Assembly: GCA_002729275.1 (NCBI GenBank)
Contig: PBTP01000103.1
Span: 27,419-56,796 of the forward strand
Length of the DNA: 29,378 nt
Direction of reading: 5' to 3'
Origin: Roseibacillus sp.
GTDB taxonomy: Bacteria; Verrucomicrobiota; Verrucomicrobiia; Verrucomicrobiales; Akkermansiaceae
Positions 1 to 8,438 of the stretch are shown one piece after another. Below the pieces are notes generated by a model, which did no database searches, was not told the origin of the DNA, and saw only the letters and a program-made list of their open reading frames with translations. The first letter of the stretch is position 1; every line of letters begins with the position of its first letter. The translations under genes were made by a program, and so were the position numbers.

Positions 1-423
1 CAATGGGCTCTCGGCCTGCCAGAGAGAGGATCTATTCGGCGTGAGGCAGTTGGCGATGTCACCGAGCAGTGGATGCGTATCGACAGCATGGCAGCTGGAG
101 AATGGATTAGCTCCCTTCCAGCGGGTCGCACGAGGGACGGGGCATCGGAACGAGTGGTCCATATGACCACCAACAGCGACCCGGGCACTGCGTTCGAATG
201 GGCACAAAGCTTGAGTGAAGACCACCGCCGTTTCGGCCTCATGCATCATACTCTCACCGAGTGGAGTACTGTTGACCGTCCTGCTGCCCAGCAGGCGCTT
301 AGCACAGCCGATATCCCCGCCGAAGTCAGGCAGCGGTTCGGAGAGGAACTGGGACTCGCTCCTGCTCCTGCTCCTACCCCTAGTCCTAGCCCCCCGGCCG
401 GAGGAGAATCGGGAACCGAATAG
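1..423 (+). CDS. C-terminal part of a Trp-rich helical-repeat protein (5' end outside window)
   Basis: The frame is open from the first base of the window to the TAG at 421-423, so this is the last 140 residues of a longer protein; the ATG at 73 is only an internal Met. The visible part has imperfect repeats of about 35 residues, each with an aromatic-anchored helix (QWALGLPERG, EWISSLPAGRTRDGA, EWAQSLSEDHRR, EWSTVDRPAA). Spacers of the type DPGTAFEWA separate them. This resembles the alpha-helical repeat proteins that are abundant in Verrucomicrobiota, whose function is not established. The tail is a low-complexity Ala/Thr/Ser-Pro stretch. It converges on the esterase gene ending at 542. No catalytic motif is visible. 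The family call is from pattern memory; the reading frame itself is secure. Confidence 0.7.
   Translation, partial: QWALGLPERGSIRREAVGDVTEQWMRIDSMAAGEWISSLPAGRTRDGASERVVHMTTNSDPGTAFEWAQSLSEDHRRFGLMHHTLTEWSTVDRPAAQQALSTADIPAEVRQRFGEELGLAPAPAPTPSPSPPAGGESGTE
358..393 (+). repeat. Tandem dipeptide-coding repeat (AP)3-TP-(SP)2
   Basis: Three exact copies of the hexamer GCTCCT are followed by three degenerate copies (ACCCCT, AGTCCT, AGCCCC). They encode alternating Ala/Thr/Ser-Pro at the C-terminus of the helical-repeat protein. Such Pro-rich tails are usually flexible linkers or surface-exposed ends. Confidence 0.8.
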
Positions 424-541
424 CTGAACAGCTCATCCCAGACCAAGCCGGAAATCTTGCCGTTCTTTACTGCCTGCAGCTCCAGCTAGCCCCTCATTCT
501 TTTCGGAGATAAACCCGAAGGGCCTGCTAGTTCTTGGGTGC

Positions 542-1543
542 TCAGGGCTCAGTCGCTGACTCCGCAATCCAGGTCTGGATGTAGTCCTGATCAGCCTCAC
601 TGAGCGAACTGAGCGCAATGGTGAAGGATTTCCCGTCTTTGCGAGCAATCGTTACCTTTGTGCCCTCGCTGCTGATTATCCGGGCTTCTATTGTTCTGCC
701 AGACTTGTTGGTAAAAATTCTCAGAGGCCCTTGAGGCAATTCATCCCCCTTCTCAACCTGCAGGCTGCAACCATCCAGAAAATCGAAAACCTGAGCCATC
801 AATTTGGGGTTCCGATAAAACGTCGTTCCATGGTTACCTCCGGCGATTTCCTTGTAAACGTGCTTGGAGTTTGTCTCTTTCATCCTCCGGGCGAAAGGAC
901 GAACCATCTGAACAGGAACGGTGGTATCCTCATCACCAGTAACGACCATCATCGGAGCCTTGATCTCCTCAAGGATGTCGTGACTACCCATATAGGCAGG
1001 TGACATTGGAACAAGCGCTGCCCAGATTTCAGAATAAGCTGCTCCCAGATGAATTGTTCCTCCTCCGCCCATTGAGTGCCCCGCAAGGTAGATCCGCGAG
1101 GAGTTGACATTAAACTCCTTACGCACGATCCCCAGAACGTTGAGGACATCTTTCTCACTCAACTCGCCGAGGTTTTCTGGATCGCCAGCACGCACTCCGA
1201 AACCTCTCTTTCCCTTTCCCTGACTCCCATACCATCCTCTCTCGTTGTACCCGAAGGGCGCAACAACGATATAGCCCCTTTGCTCTGCCTCCTCGGTGAC
1301 GCCCTGATAGCGTATCACCTGCTGAGGATTGCTCCCAAGCCCGTGCAGCAGGACCAGCAGGGGCGCCGGCTTAGCCTTCTTATAGCCGGAAGGGACATAG
1401 AGCGCATATTCGATATCCTTACCAGCTTCCTTAAAAGCGTAGCTTCTTTTCTGGATTTCACCCAAATCCCCCTGCGCGGGAAGCAACCCTGTGCAACTGG
1501 CCAATACCAGCCCACAGGCAAACAAGGTAAGAGCCCCCTTCAT
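542..1543 (-). CDS. Exported alpha/beta-hydrolase (PHB-depolymerase/esterase-like) lipoprotein with C-terminal SHD1-like domain
   Basis: This 333-residue protein starts with a lipoprotein signal ending in a lipobox (LASC, Cys16), so it is probably anchored in the periplasm or outer membrane. Residues about 30-275 form an alpha/beta-hydrolase of the LpqC/PHB-depolymerase/feruloyl-esterase-like group. It shows an oxyanion segment (LLHGLGSNPQ), the nucleophile elbow GHSMGG with Ser157, an acid in GDEDTTVP and a His in GGNHGTT. The final 50 residues (GRTIEARIISSEGTKV to the FTIALSSLSEADQDYI segment) match the SHD1-type domain often found at the ends of exported proteins in Planctomycetota and Verrucomicrobiota. 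The ATG lies 2 bases after the stop of the upstream gene (1546-2523), so translational coupling is likely. The substrate is unknown; an ester of a polysaccharide or polyester is plausible by family. Confidence 0.85.
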   Translation of the reverse strand: MKGALTLFACGLVLASCTGLLPAQGDLGEIQKRSYAFKEAGKDIEYALYVPSGYKKAKPAPLLVLLHGLGSNPQQVIRYQGVTEEAEQRGYIVVAPFGYNERGWYGSQGKGKRGFGVRAGDPENLGELSEKDVLNVLGIVRKEFNVNSSRIYLAGHSMGGGGTIHLGAAYSEIWAALVPMSPAYMGSHDILEEIKAPMMVVTGDEDTTVPVQMVRPFARRMKETNSKHVYKEIAGGNHGTTFYRNPKLMAQVFDFLDGCSLQVEKGDELPQGPLRIFTNKSGRTIEARIISSEGTKVTIARKDGKSFTIALSSLSEADQDYIQTWIAESATEP

Positions 1544-1545
1544 TT

Positions 1546-2523
1546 TTACTCAGATCTGCGGCCTCCACCCGTAAAAGCTTCCATCATCCGCAACCCCTGA
1601 GTTGCCTGTTTGATCATACGGCTCTGGGAGGAATTGAAGGCCTCGACCTGCTCCGGAGATAGCACACTGCTCACCCCTGAACTCATCGCCTCCTGATTAG
1701 ACTGCCAGTCCGTCTCAAGACGATCGGCGATTCCAGGCTCGTCCAGCTGATTCAAGACCCCCCTCCCCTGCCACCTCTCGGTCATACCAGTTTGCTGCCT
1801 GGCATCATACATGACCTCGACAAGCTGAGCTTCCTGCTCTGATGTAAGCGGGACTCCTGCCCCTTCCATCGCGCGTCTTAAGCCCTGCACCTGCTCATGC
1901 TCTTCAAGCCTGCTCTCATAGTTCTGGTAGCGCTCCCAGTCTGAGTCATCGTTAAGAAACTCCTTCATGGCGGCAGACCGCTCGCTATTTTCCGCCTCCC
2001 AGTTTTCTAGAATCTTCTCCCGATCTCCATCCCCAGCCGTCATCAACTCACCCCAGAGCGCATCCTCAGCACCTGCCGACCCTCCCGCAATCTCAAGGAA
2101 ATATTCCCGGTCCTCTTCGCCGAGAGAAAGGTCCTCAACCAGCGGCCCAAAGAGCCTTCCCGCCTTTCTCTTATTTTGAGTCTCCTGCATACGCTTACCG
2201 GCATCGCTCTCGGTCCACTGTCGAAACATGTCGCCCAGCACCCTTCTGCGCTCGTCACCCCTGCGGTCTTCCTCGCCCTCTTCTTCATCTGGGTCACTAT
2301 CCACAGACGTCCGACCACTCTTCGCGGGACCGGAGGGACGGGATGACGCCACCGGAGCCACCGCAACCGGAGCTCCCGGTATACGGGTTGCGCTTTTAGC
2401 CGGCTTCTCCTGCTCCAAATCGGCAACCTGTTTTCTCAGCTTAGTAAGCTGCCCCATTCCCATTACTACCATAACAGCAAGCAGAGCACCCACCGCGGTT
2501 GATATTATAAATCCGAGTTTCAT
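1546..2523 (-). CDS. Membrane-anchored hypothetical protein with charged linker and helical C-terminal region
   Basis: This 325-residue protein has an N-terminal hydrophobic segment (about residues 4-23) and then a short coiled-coil-like stretch (QLTKLRKQVADLEQE). An Ala/Pro/Ser linker follows, then a very acidic patch around residues 77-85 (DPDEEEGEE). The rest, from about 95 on, is predicted helical and rich in Glu, Arg and Gln. It carries segments such as LSLGEEDREYFLEIA, LTSEQEAQLVEVMYDAR and VLSPEQVEAFNSSQ, recalling the helical Spy/zinc-resistance-like proteins common in Verrucomicrobiota. It probably sits in the periplasm, tethered to the inner membrane. The gene is followed after 2 bases by the esterase gene, so the two likely form one transcript. 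An AAAGGA lies only 1-2 bases before the ATG, too close to act as a normal Shine-Dalgarno. No function is assigned. Confidence 0.75.
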   Translation of the reverse strand: MKLGFIISTAVGALLAVMVVMGMGQLTKLRKQVADLEQEKPAKSATRIPGAPVAVAPVASSRPSGPAKSGRTSVDSDPDEEEGEEDRRGDERRRVLGDMFRQWTESDAGKRMQETQNKRKAGRLFGPLVEDLSLGEEDREYFLEIAGGSAGAEDALWGELMTAGDGDREKILENWEAENSERSAAMKEFLNDDSDWERYQNYESRLEEHEQVQGLRRAMEGAGVPLTSEQEAQLVEVMYDARQQTGMTERWQGRGVLNQLDEPGIADRLETDWQSNQEAMSSGVSSVLSPEQVEAFNSSQSRMIKQATQGLRMMEAFTGGGRRSE

Positions 2524-2698
2524 ATCCTTTACAGAGGCTCTGTTAGCACAGCTGCAGAACCGAAACCACTCCGTAATCGACTCGCCCGGGAAATATAAAG
2601 CCTGACCGCACTCGGCCCATCTCCAAAGGCCTCCGGACCATCACTCCTTGGATTCATTGCTTTCCCGCTCATCCACAACGCAGTAAAACGCCTTCCTC

Positions 2699-4618
2699 TT
2701 GATTGCTACCCAGACCGCTCTCGCCTCTCTGTGTCTCATTACTGCAATCGTTCACCTTGGCGCTCAGGAGAACGAGGATTCCTGGGGGGCAGACCGCGGA
2801 AAAGGGCTCCCCGAGAACCTCGCCCAACTCCCTCCGGTTGCAGGCCTCCCAAATGCTCTGGTTTTTAATGACGGCAGGAAGATCACGAAGCGGGAGGAAT
2901 GGAGAGCGCGCAGAAAAGAACTAATCGATACGCTACTATTCTATCAATACGGGCGAATTCCACCCAAACCTGATCAGGTCGTAGCTACGGTTGATCGCGT
3001 TCGGAAACACCACAGTGGACTTGGTAATGAGGAATGGATAACCCTGACCATTGGGAGCAAAGAACAGCTGAAAATGCGTATTGTCGCATACGTCCCGCAA
3101 ACCAAAGGCCCTCATCCGGTCATTATCGAGGAAGCAGGTTCGCCGGGGGGGAGCAGAAACGCCTCCATGTTCATGGAGAAAAACTATATCTTCATCGAAT
3201 ATGCGAGAGGCGACCTCGCTCCTGACAAACGAGGGAGCACTGGCCCCGCACAGCGTGCTTACCCCGATTTCGACTGGGCGATGCTCGCTGTCTGGGCCTG
3301 GGGAGGAATGCGGGTCGTCGACTATCTTGAATCACGCTCCGACGTCGATCACGATCGCGTCGCGATCACAGGACATTCGCGTGGAGGCAAGGCCGCCCTG
3401 CTTGCCGGCGCCCTTGACGAAAGGATCGACCTGGTGGCGCCCTGTCAATCCGGAGCCGGAGGAGCAGGCTCATCTCGCATCCTTGGCCCAGGATCCGAAT
3501 CAATCGGCATGAACGATAAGCCCAACTGGTATCATGAGCGCATCCTCCTTTTCGCAGAAAAGGAGGCACATCTTCCCTTCGATCAGCACTTCCTAAAAGC
3601 TCTTGTTGCGCCCCGGGCACTACTTTGCATGGAGTCCTCAGATGACCTCTTTGCCAACCCGATAGGAACGCTAGCCACAAGCCAGGCCGCGGTGCCTGCA
3701 TTCCAACTTTTTGACCGGGAACATTCCAATGGCCTGATATATCGCCGGGGAGGGCACTCGTATTCCACCGAGGACTGGAAATCGCTACTCAATTTTGCAG
3801 AGTTTATCTTCTACCAGCGCCCCCCACCCGCAGATACCACTTTCTGGCAAAAGCCCTTTGCTCTGGAACCCAGCAAAAAAGTGTCCACCGAGCAGAAATT
3901 CATTTCCATTGCCCAGCCTGGCAACAAAGCAGATGAGGACCGCCCCCGTGTTGGATCCCACGGGGCAGTCGATTATCCTTTTGAGATCGGGAACAACCGG
4001 GTGAGCAATGCCGAGTATTGCATCTTTCTAAACGCCGTAGTCCACGCCGAGGATCTTCATAACCTCTACGATCCGAGAATGAGTATCCGGCGCATTAAGG
4101 CAGAGGGCGGTCAGAACTCTTTCCGTTACTCTCCCCGTCCGGAAGCAGCACGGCTCCCTGTAACATACGTTTCCTGGCTTGATGCGGCCAGATACTGCAA
4201 TTGGCTGCACAGCGGCCAAACCGAGATCGGATCCTACAATCTGACCGAATCCACGCTCCCCCTCCGGCGCATGAAGGGAGCGAAAGCCTTCCTGCCTACC
4301 GAGGACGAATGGCACAAGGCCGCCTATTACGATCCCAAGAAGAAAAACTATGCCTATTTCCAATATAGTCATCGAGGCATCGGTTTCTGGCTTGCCGGGA
4401 GAAATCGAAGCCAAAGTCCCTATGGGATGAACGGTATGGATCATGCCATCTGGGACTGGACGGAGACGACGGCTGGCGCTCTTTTCCGAGGAATACGGTC
4501 AAATACATGGTTTCAGGGAAACAATCGGCAGGCCGCCGGCCGCTTTTACAGCAACTCTGTCCTCGAACTGGGAAATCTCGGCTTTCGAGTGGCCCGACCT
4601 CTGAAAAGAACCCGCTAG
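2699..4618 (+). CDS. Exported CE15-like glucuronoyl/acetylxylan esterase fused to a C-terminal FGE/SUMF1-type domain
   Basis: The frame begins after an in-frame stop at 2684-2686; the first start codon is TTG at 2699, giving a signal peptide (ALASLCLITAIVHLGAQ). Residues about 45-370 match carbohydrate esterase family 15-like enzymes. They show WAMLAVWAWGGMRVVDYL, the nucleophile elbow GHSRGGK with Ser227, the CQSGAGGAGSSR segment, LPFDQHFLKALVAPRALL, and GGHSYS with His353 as the likely catalytic His. Family enzymes cleave ester bonds of glucuronoyl or acetyl groups on xylan-type polymers. From about 415 to 637 there is a formylglycine-generating-enzyme/EgtB/PvdO-type fold (NNRVSNAEYCIFLN, LPVTYVSWLDAARYCNWL, FLPTEDEWHKAAYY, LGFRVARP). 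Its last portion lacks the paired active-site cysteines of true FGE, so a binding or structural role is more likely than sulfatase activation. The PSD1 gene follows after 53 bases. Confidence 0.83.
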   Translation: MIATQTALASLCLITAIVHLGAQENEDSWGADRGKGLPENLAQLPPVAGLPNALVFNDGRKITKREEWRARRKELIDTLLFYQYGRIPPKPDQVVATVDRVRKHHSGLGNEEWITLTIGSKEQLKMRIVAYVPQTKGPHPVIIEEAGSPGGSRNASMFMEKNYIFIEYARGDLAPDKRGSTGPAQRAYPDFDWAMLAVWAWGGMRVVDYLESRSDVDHDRVAITGHSRGGKAALLAGALDERIDLVAPCQSGAGGAGSSRILGPGSESIGMNDKPNWYHERILLFAEKEAHLPFDQHFLKALVAPRALLCMESSDDLFANPIGTLATSQAAVPAFQLFDREHSNGLIYRRGGHSYSTEDWKSLLNFAEFIFYQRPPPADTTFWQKPFALEPSKKVSTEQKFISIAQPGNKADEDRPRVGSHGAVDYPFEIGNNRVSNAEYCIFLNAVVHAEDLHNLYDPRMSIRRIKAEGGQNSFRYSPRPEAARLPVTYVSWLDAARYCNWLHSGQTEIGSYNLTESTLPLRRMKGAKAFLPTEDEWHKAAYYDPKKKNYAYFQYSHRGIGFWLAGRNRSQSPYGMNGMDHAIWDWTETTAGALFRGIRSNTWFQGNNRQAAGRFYSNSVLELGNLGFRVARPLKRTR

Positions 4619-4642
4619 AAATTTCCTCCTAACCGCTTGATT

Positions 4643-4659
4643 TACGATCGGCAATCGTA
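4643..4659. promoter_or_regulatory. Perfect 6-bp inverted repeat in the gap before the PSD1 gene
   Basis: TACGAT and ATCGTA flank a 5-base spacer in the 53-base gap between the CE15-fusion gene and the PSD1 gene, 12 bases before the GTG start. It could be an operator half-site pair or a leader hairpin. There is no T-tract, so it is not a standard terminator. Chance occurrence cannot be excluded for a 6-bp arm. Confidence 0.3.
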
Positions 4660-4671
4660 TCAGCATTTAGC

Positions 4672-7008
4672 GTGGCAATACCCATCCCACCGCTCACTCT
4701 GAGCCACTTCCTCCTAGCCATCATCACAATCGGACTGGGCTTCCCGGGCCTTTCTGCCAACCCTGTCGAATTCGCCCGGGAGATCCGGCCCATTCTTTCC
4801 GATACCTGCTTCAAATGTCATGGGTTAGACGCCGCCAAACGTAAGGGAGGGCTACGCTTGGACCAGAAGGAGGGTTGGTTTACCCCGCGGGAAGAAGGGA
4901 CTCTGGTGGTCCCCGGAAAGCCTCGGAAAAGCATCCTCTTCACCCGCATCACCCATTCCGACCCCGACGACCAAATGCCTCCCTCGGATGAAGTCCGGCA
5001 GCTTACACCCCTCGAGATCACGAAAATCAGGGACTGGATCCGACAGGGGGCAAACTGGCAACCCCATTGGTCCTTTACCCCGCTGCGCCGTCCCGACCTT
5101 CCCAAAAACGATAACGCATCGCGGACGCTCGGACCCATCGACAGGTATATCGGACGGCGAATGGCAGAGGCGGGCCTCCAGCCGGCAGAACCCGCAGACA
5201 AAGCCACCCTTCTCCGCCGGGTCACCCTTGACCTAACCGGCCTTCCCCCAACTCTGGAGGAGCTAGGCAACTTTTTACAAGACCCGTCTCACCATGCATA
5301 CGAGCAGGTTGTCGACCGCCTCCTTTCCTCGCCCCGTTACGGTGAGCACCTCGCTGTTGACTGGCTCGATCTCGCCCGCTACGCGGATACCGATGGCTAT
5401 CAGGACGACGAACCCCGGACCATGTGGCGCTGGCGCGAATGGCTTATCAACGTCCTCAATGACAATATCCCCTTTGATCAGTTCACCGTGGAGCAACTTG
5501 CCGGGGACCTTCTCCCCAATGCAGCTCTCGAACAAAAACTGGCGACAGGGTTTCTCCGCAACAACCGCGTCACCGGAGAGGGCGGATCAATTGCCGAGGA
5601 ATTCCGCGTAGAGTATATTGTGGACCGCGTAGAGACCGTGTCCTCCGTCTGGATGGGCCTGACTACCGGGTGCGCCCGCTGTCACGACCATAAATACGAC
5701 CCAGTTTCGCAGCATGAATTTTACTCCCTCTTCGCCTTCTTCAATCAAACCCCCGAGCCTGGAACCTACCGGGGCCTTGCCAAGCCATCACTCAAGGTTC
5801 CCACTCGTCCAGACCAGAAGCGCCTCAGGGAAATCGAGCAACAACTCAGCCAATCTGATGGCGACCAACGCCAAGAACTGGAGGAAGATCGCAAGCGATT
5901 GATCGGCCGCACCCCTGACACCATGGTGATGGAGGACTCCCAGAGACGGGACACCTTTATCCTGGAGCGAGGCCAATACGACCAGCGTGGGCGGAAAGTT
6001 GCCCCAGGGGTCCCTAGCAGCCTTCCCCCTCTGCCCCGGGGAGTTGAGATAAATCGTCTCGCCCTGGCTGAATGGCTTGTCGATCCAGAGCACCCACTGA
6101 CGGCCCGAGTAACCGTCAACCGCCTCTGGCAGCACCACTTTGGTGTTGGCCTTGTTAAATCCTCGGAGGACTTCGGGGTTCAGGGAGATTTCCCAAGTCA
6201 CCCCAACCTCCTCGACTGGCTAGCCACCGAATTGATCCGTTTGAACTGGGATATCAAAGCCCTCCAAAAACTAATCGTTACCAGCTCGACATACCGCCAA
6301 GCCTCCCAACCTTCCCCCGCAGCCCGGCAAATCGATCCTGAAAATAGGTTGATCTCTCACGCCCCTCGTTTACGCCTTTCCGGGGAGGTCATCCGCGACC
6401 AGGCGCTTTTCGTCTCCGGCCTTCTTGTCGAGAGAATTGGAGGCCCTTCAGTCAAGCCCTACCAGCCCGCAAACCTCTGGAATGAAATCGCTGGCCCCAC
6501 CACATCCGCCTACGCCAAGGGTTACCAACAGGATACGGGGGACGCGCTCTATCGACGTAGCCTTTACACCTTTTGGCGCCGCGCGATCCCTCCTCCCGGA
6601 CTACAAATCTTTGACGGACCCTCCCGCGAAGTTTGTATCAGTCGCCGGGAACAAACAAACACTCCCTTGCAGGCTCTCGCGCTTCTTAATGACACCATTT
6701 TCGTGGAGGCCGCCCGCGGCCTGGGCACCCGCATGATCCGCGCGGGGGGAGAAAATCAAAAAACCCGAATCAGTCACGGCTTTCAAATCGTTACAGGCCG
6801 TCTTCCGCGCTCGGAAGAACTCTCGGTTCTCCTGAATTCCCTCAAAACCCATCAACGCACCTACCTGGACGACACGAGCTTGGCCTTGGAACTCGTCAAC
6901 GTAGGTGAATCAGAGCCTGACCCTGCCCTCTCAGCACCCGAACTGGCCGCTTACACCGCAATCGCTAATACTTTGCTGAATCTGGACGAAGCGATTACTC
7001 GACCTTAG
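4672..7008 (+). CDS. PSD1-type protein: planctomycete cytochrome c (PSCyt1) + DUF1549 + DUF1553
   Basis: This 778-residue exported protein starts at GTG, giving a signal peptide (about residues 10-32, LSHFLLAIITIGLGFPG). Residues about 33-110 are the PSCyt1 domain with a heme-c motif CFKCH (Cys46, Cys49, His50). DUF1549 spans about 145-360 (RYADTDGYQDDE, FDQFTVEQLAGDLLPN, FRVEYIVDRVETVSSVWMGL) and ends in the family's second CxxCH, CARCH at 334-338. DUF1553 spans about 465-720 (HPLTARVTVNRLWQHHFG, EDFGVQGDFPSHPNLLDWLA, LQALALLNDTIFVEAARG). Such proteins are exported, probably redox-active, and almost always paired with DUF1501, as here: the next gene starts 3 bases after this stop. It is shorter than many family members, which often carry an extra domain between the two DUFs. 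Precise chemistry is not established. Confidence 0.93.
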   Translation: MAIPIPPLTLSHFLLAIITIGLGFPGLSANPVEFAREIRPILSDTCFKCHGLDAAKRKGGLRLDQKEGWFTPREEGTLVVPGKPRKSILFTRITHSDPDDQMPPSDEVRQLTPLEITKIRDWIRQGANWQPHWSFTPLRRPDLPKNDNASRTLGPIDRYIGRRMAEAGLQPAEPADKATLLRRVTLDLTGLPPTLEELGNFLQDPSHHAYEQVVDRLLSSPRYGEHLAVDWLDLARYADTDGYQDDEPRTMWRWREWLINVLNDNIPFDQFTVEQLAGDLLPNAALEQKLATGFLRNNRVTGEGGSIAEEFRVEYIVDRVETVSSVWMGLTTGCARCHDHKYDPVSQHEFYSLFAFFNQTPEPGTYRGLAKPSLKVPTRPDQKRLREIEQQLSQSDGDQRQELEEDRKRLIGRTPDTMVMEDSQRRDTFILERGQYDQRGRKVAPGVPSSLPPLPRGVEINRLALAEWLVDPEHPLTARVTVNRLWQHHFGVGLVKSSEDFGVQGDFPSHPNLLDWLATELIRLNWDIKALQKLIVTSSTYRQASQPSPAARQIDPENRLISHAPRLRLSGEVIRDQALFVSGLLVERIGGPSVKPYQPANLWNEIAGPTTSAYAKGYQQDTGDALYRRSLYTFWRRAIPPPGLQIFDGPSREVCISRREQTNTPLQALALLNDTIFVEAARGLGTRMIRAGGENQKTRISHGFQIVTGRLPRSEELSVLLNSLKTHQRTYLDDTSLALELVNVGESEPDPALSAPELAAYTAIANTLLNLDEAITRP

Positions 7009-7011
7009 ATC

Positions 7012-8427
7012 ATGAACCCGGACCCCTTTACCCGACGCCTGTTCTTCCGGCACTCAGGAATCGCCCTGGGCTCAGCAGCTTTTGCCTCGCTCCTCAAAGG
7101 CGAAGATAAGGTTGGTTCCCAGACACCCTTCCCGCATTTTCCACCTCGCGCCAGACGGGTTATCTACCTCTGTCAGTCCGGAGGACCCGCGCAAATGGAT
7201 CTGTTCGACCACAAGCCCGAGCTCGGAAAGCACTTCGACAAGGACCTTCCTGATTCCGTTCGCAAGGGCCAGCGCCTGACCACTCAGACCTCAGGCCAAA
7301 ACCGCTTTCCGGTAGCCCCCTCCGTCTTCGGATTTAAGCAATTCGGTCAAAGCGGGGCATGGGTCAGCGAACTCATGCCATATACCGCCCAGATCGCTGA
7401 TCGCCTCTGCTTTGTAAAATCAGTCCACACCGATGCTATCAACCACGATCCGGCGATCACTTTCCTTCAAACCGGATCAGAGCGTCCCGGACGCCCAAGC
7501 ATAGGGGCATGGCTTTCCTACGGCCTAGGGTCTCTCAACCAGAATTTGCCGGGCTTTGTTGTCATGACCTCAGCGACCAAGACGGATGGCCAGCCCCTTT
7601 ACAAACGCCTCTGGGGTAGCGGCTTTCTGCCGTCCCACCACCAGGGCGTCAGGCTGAGGGGAACTGGAGCACCCGTGCTGTATCTGGATAACCCTCCCGG
7701 AGTTTCCCGGACAACGAGGCGGCAGATTATTGATGATGTGAATGCGATGAACCGTTTGCGCCTGAAAGAGGACGAGAATCCGGAACTGAGCACCCGGATC
7801 TCCCAGTATGAGCTCGCCTTCCGAATGCAGCAATCCGTGCCCGAGATTACACAGACCGGGGACGAACCAGCAAGAACCTGGAAGCTGTATGGCGAGGACG
7901 CCAGGAAGCGAGGCACCTTCGCCGCCAACTGCCTGCAGGCCCGCCGTCTCCTCGAGCGGGGCGTGCGCTTTGTTCAACTGTTCCATCGTGGCTGGGATCA
8001 GCACGACAATCTGCCCCGGGATCACCAAAGACAATGCGTGGACACGGACCAGGCCACTGCCGGACTCATTCTCGACCTCGAAGAACGTGGCATGCTTGAA
8101 GACACTCTGGTGATCTGGGGCGGAGAGTTTGGGAGAACCGCCTACTGTCAGGGAAAATTAACCAGGGAGAACTACGGCCGGGACCATCATCCCCGCTGCT
8201 TCACCTTGTGGCTTGCCGGAGGGGGAATCGCAGCCGGCACCACCTACGGCGAAACGGATGATTTTAGTTATAATGTCGCCGCGAACCCAGTGCACATACA
8301 CGACCTCAACGCCACAATCCTCCGACTCCTCGGCATTGATCATCTCCGCCTCACTCACCGTTTTCAGGGTCGAAATCACCGACTTACCGACGTCCACGGC
8401 AGAGTCATTAGTGGACTTATGACCTGA
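7012..8427 (+). CDS. DUF1501 family protein (Tat-type signal), partner of the PSD1 protein
   Basis: This 471-residue protein begins with a twin-arginine-like signal (TRRLFFRHSGIALGSAAFA). DUF1501 hallmarks follow: VIYLCQSGGPAQMDLFDHKPEL, the HDPAITFLQTGSERPGRPSIGAW segment, GVRFVQLFHRGWDQHDNL, LVIWGGEFGRT, NYGRDHHPRCFTLWLAGGG and a C-terminal LTHRFQGRNHRLTDVHG. The fold is related to the alkaline phosphatase/sulfatase superfamily, and the conserved Asp/His residues in these motifs would bind metal by analogy. The C-terminal motif is typical of the DUF1501 subgroup encoded beside PSD1 proteins. Only 3 bases separate it from the PSD1 stop, so the two genes form an operon. Tat export would suit a protein folded with a cofactor before export. 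The biochemical activity of the family is not firmly known. Confidence 0.93.
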   Translation: MNPDPFTRRLFFRHSGIALGSAAFASLLKGEDKVGSQTPFPHFPPRARRVIYLCQSGGPAQMDLFDHKPELGKHFDKDLPDSVRKGQRLTTQTSGQNRFPVAPSVFGFKQFGQSGAWVSELMPYTAQIADRLCFVKSVHTDAINHDPAITFLQTGSERPGRPSIGAWLSYGLGSLNQNLPGFVVMTSATKTDGQPLYKRLWGSGFLPSHHQGVRLRGTGAPVLYLDNPPGVSRTTRRQIIDDVNAMNRLRLKEDENPELSTRISQYELAFRMQQSVPEITQTGDEPARTWKLYGEDARKRGTFAANCLQARRLLERGVRFVQLFHRGWDQHDNLPRDHQRQCVDTDQATAGLILDLEERGMLEDTLVIWGGEFGRTAYCQGKLTRENYGRDHHPRCFTLWLAGGGIAAGTTYGETDDFSYNVAANPVHIHDLNATILRLLGIDHLRLTHRFQGRNHRLTDVHGRVISGLMT

Positions 8428-8438
8428 TCTGGAGCCTC

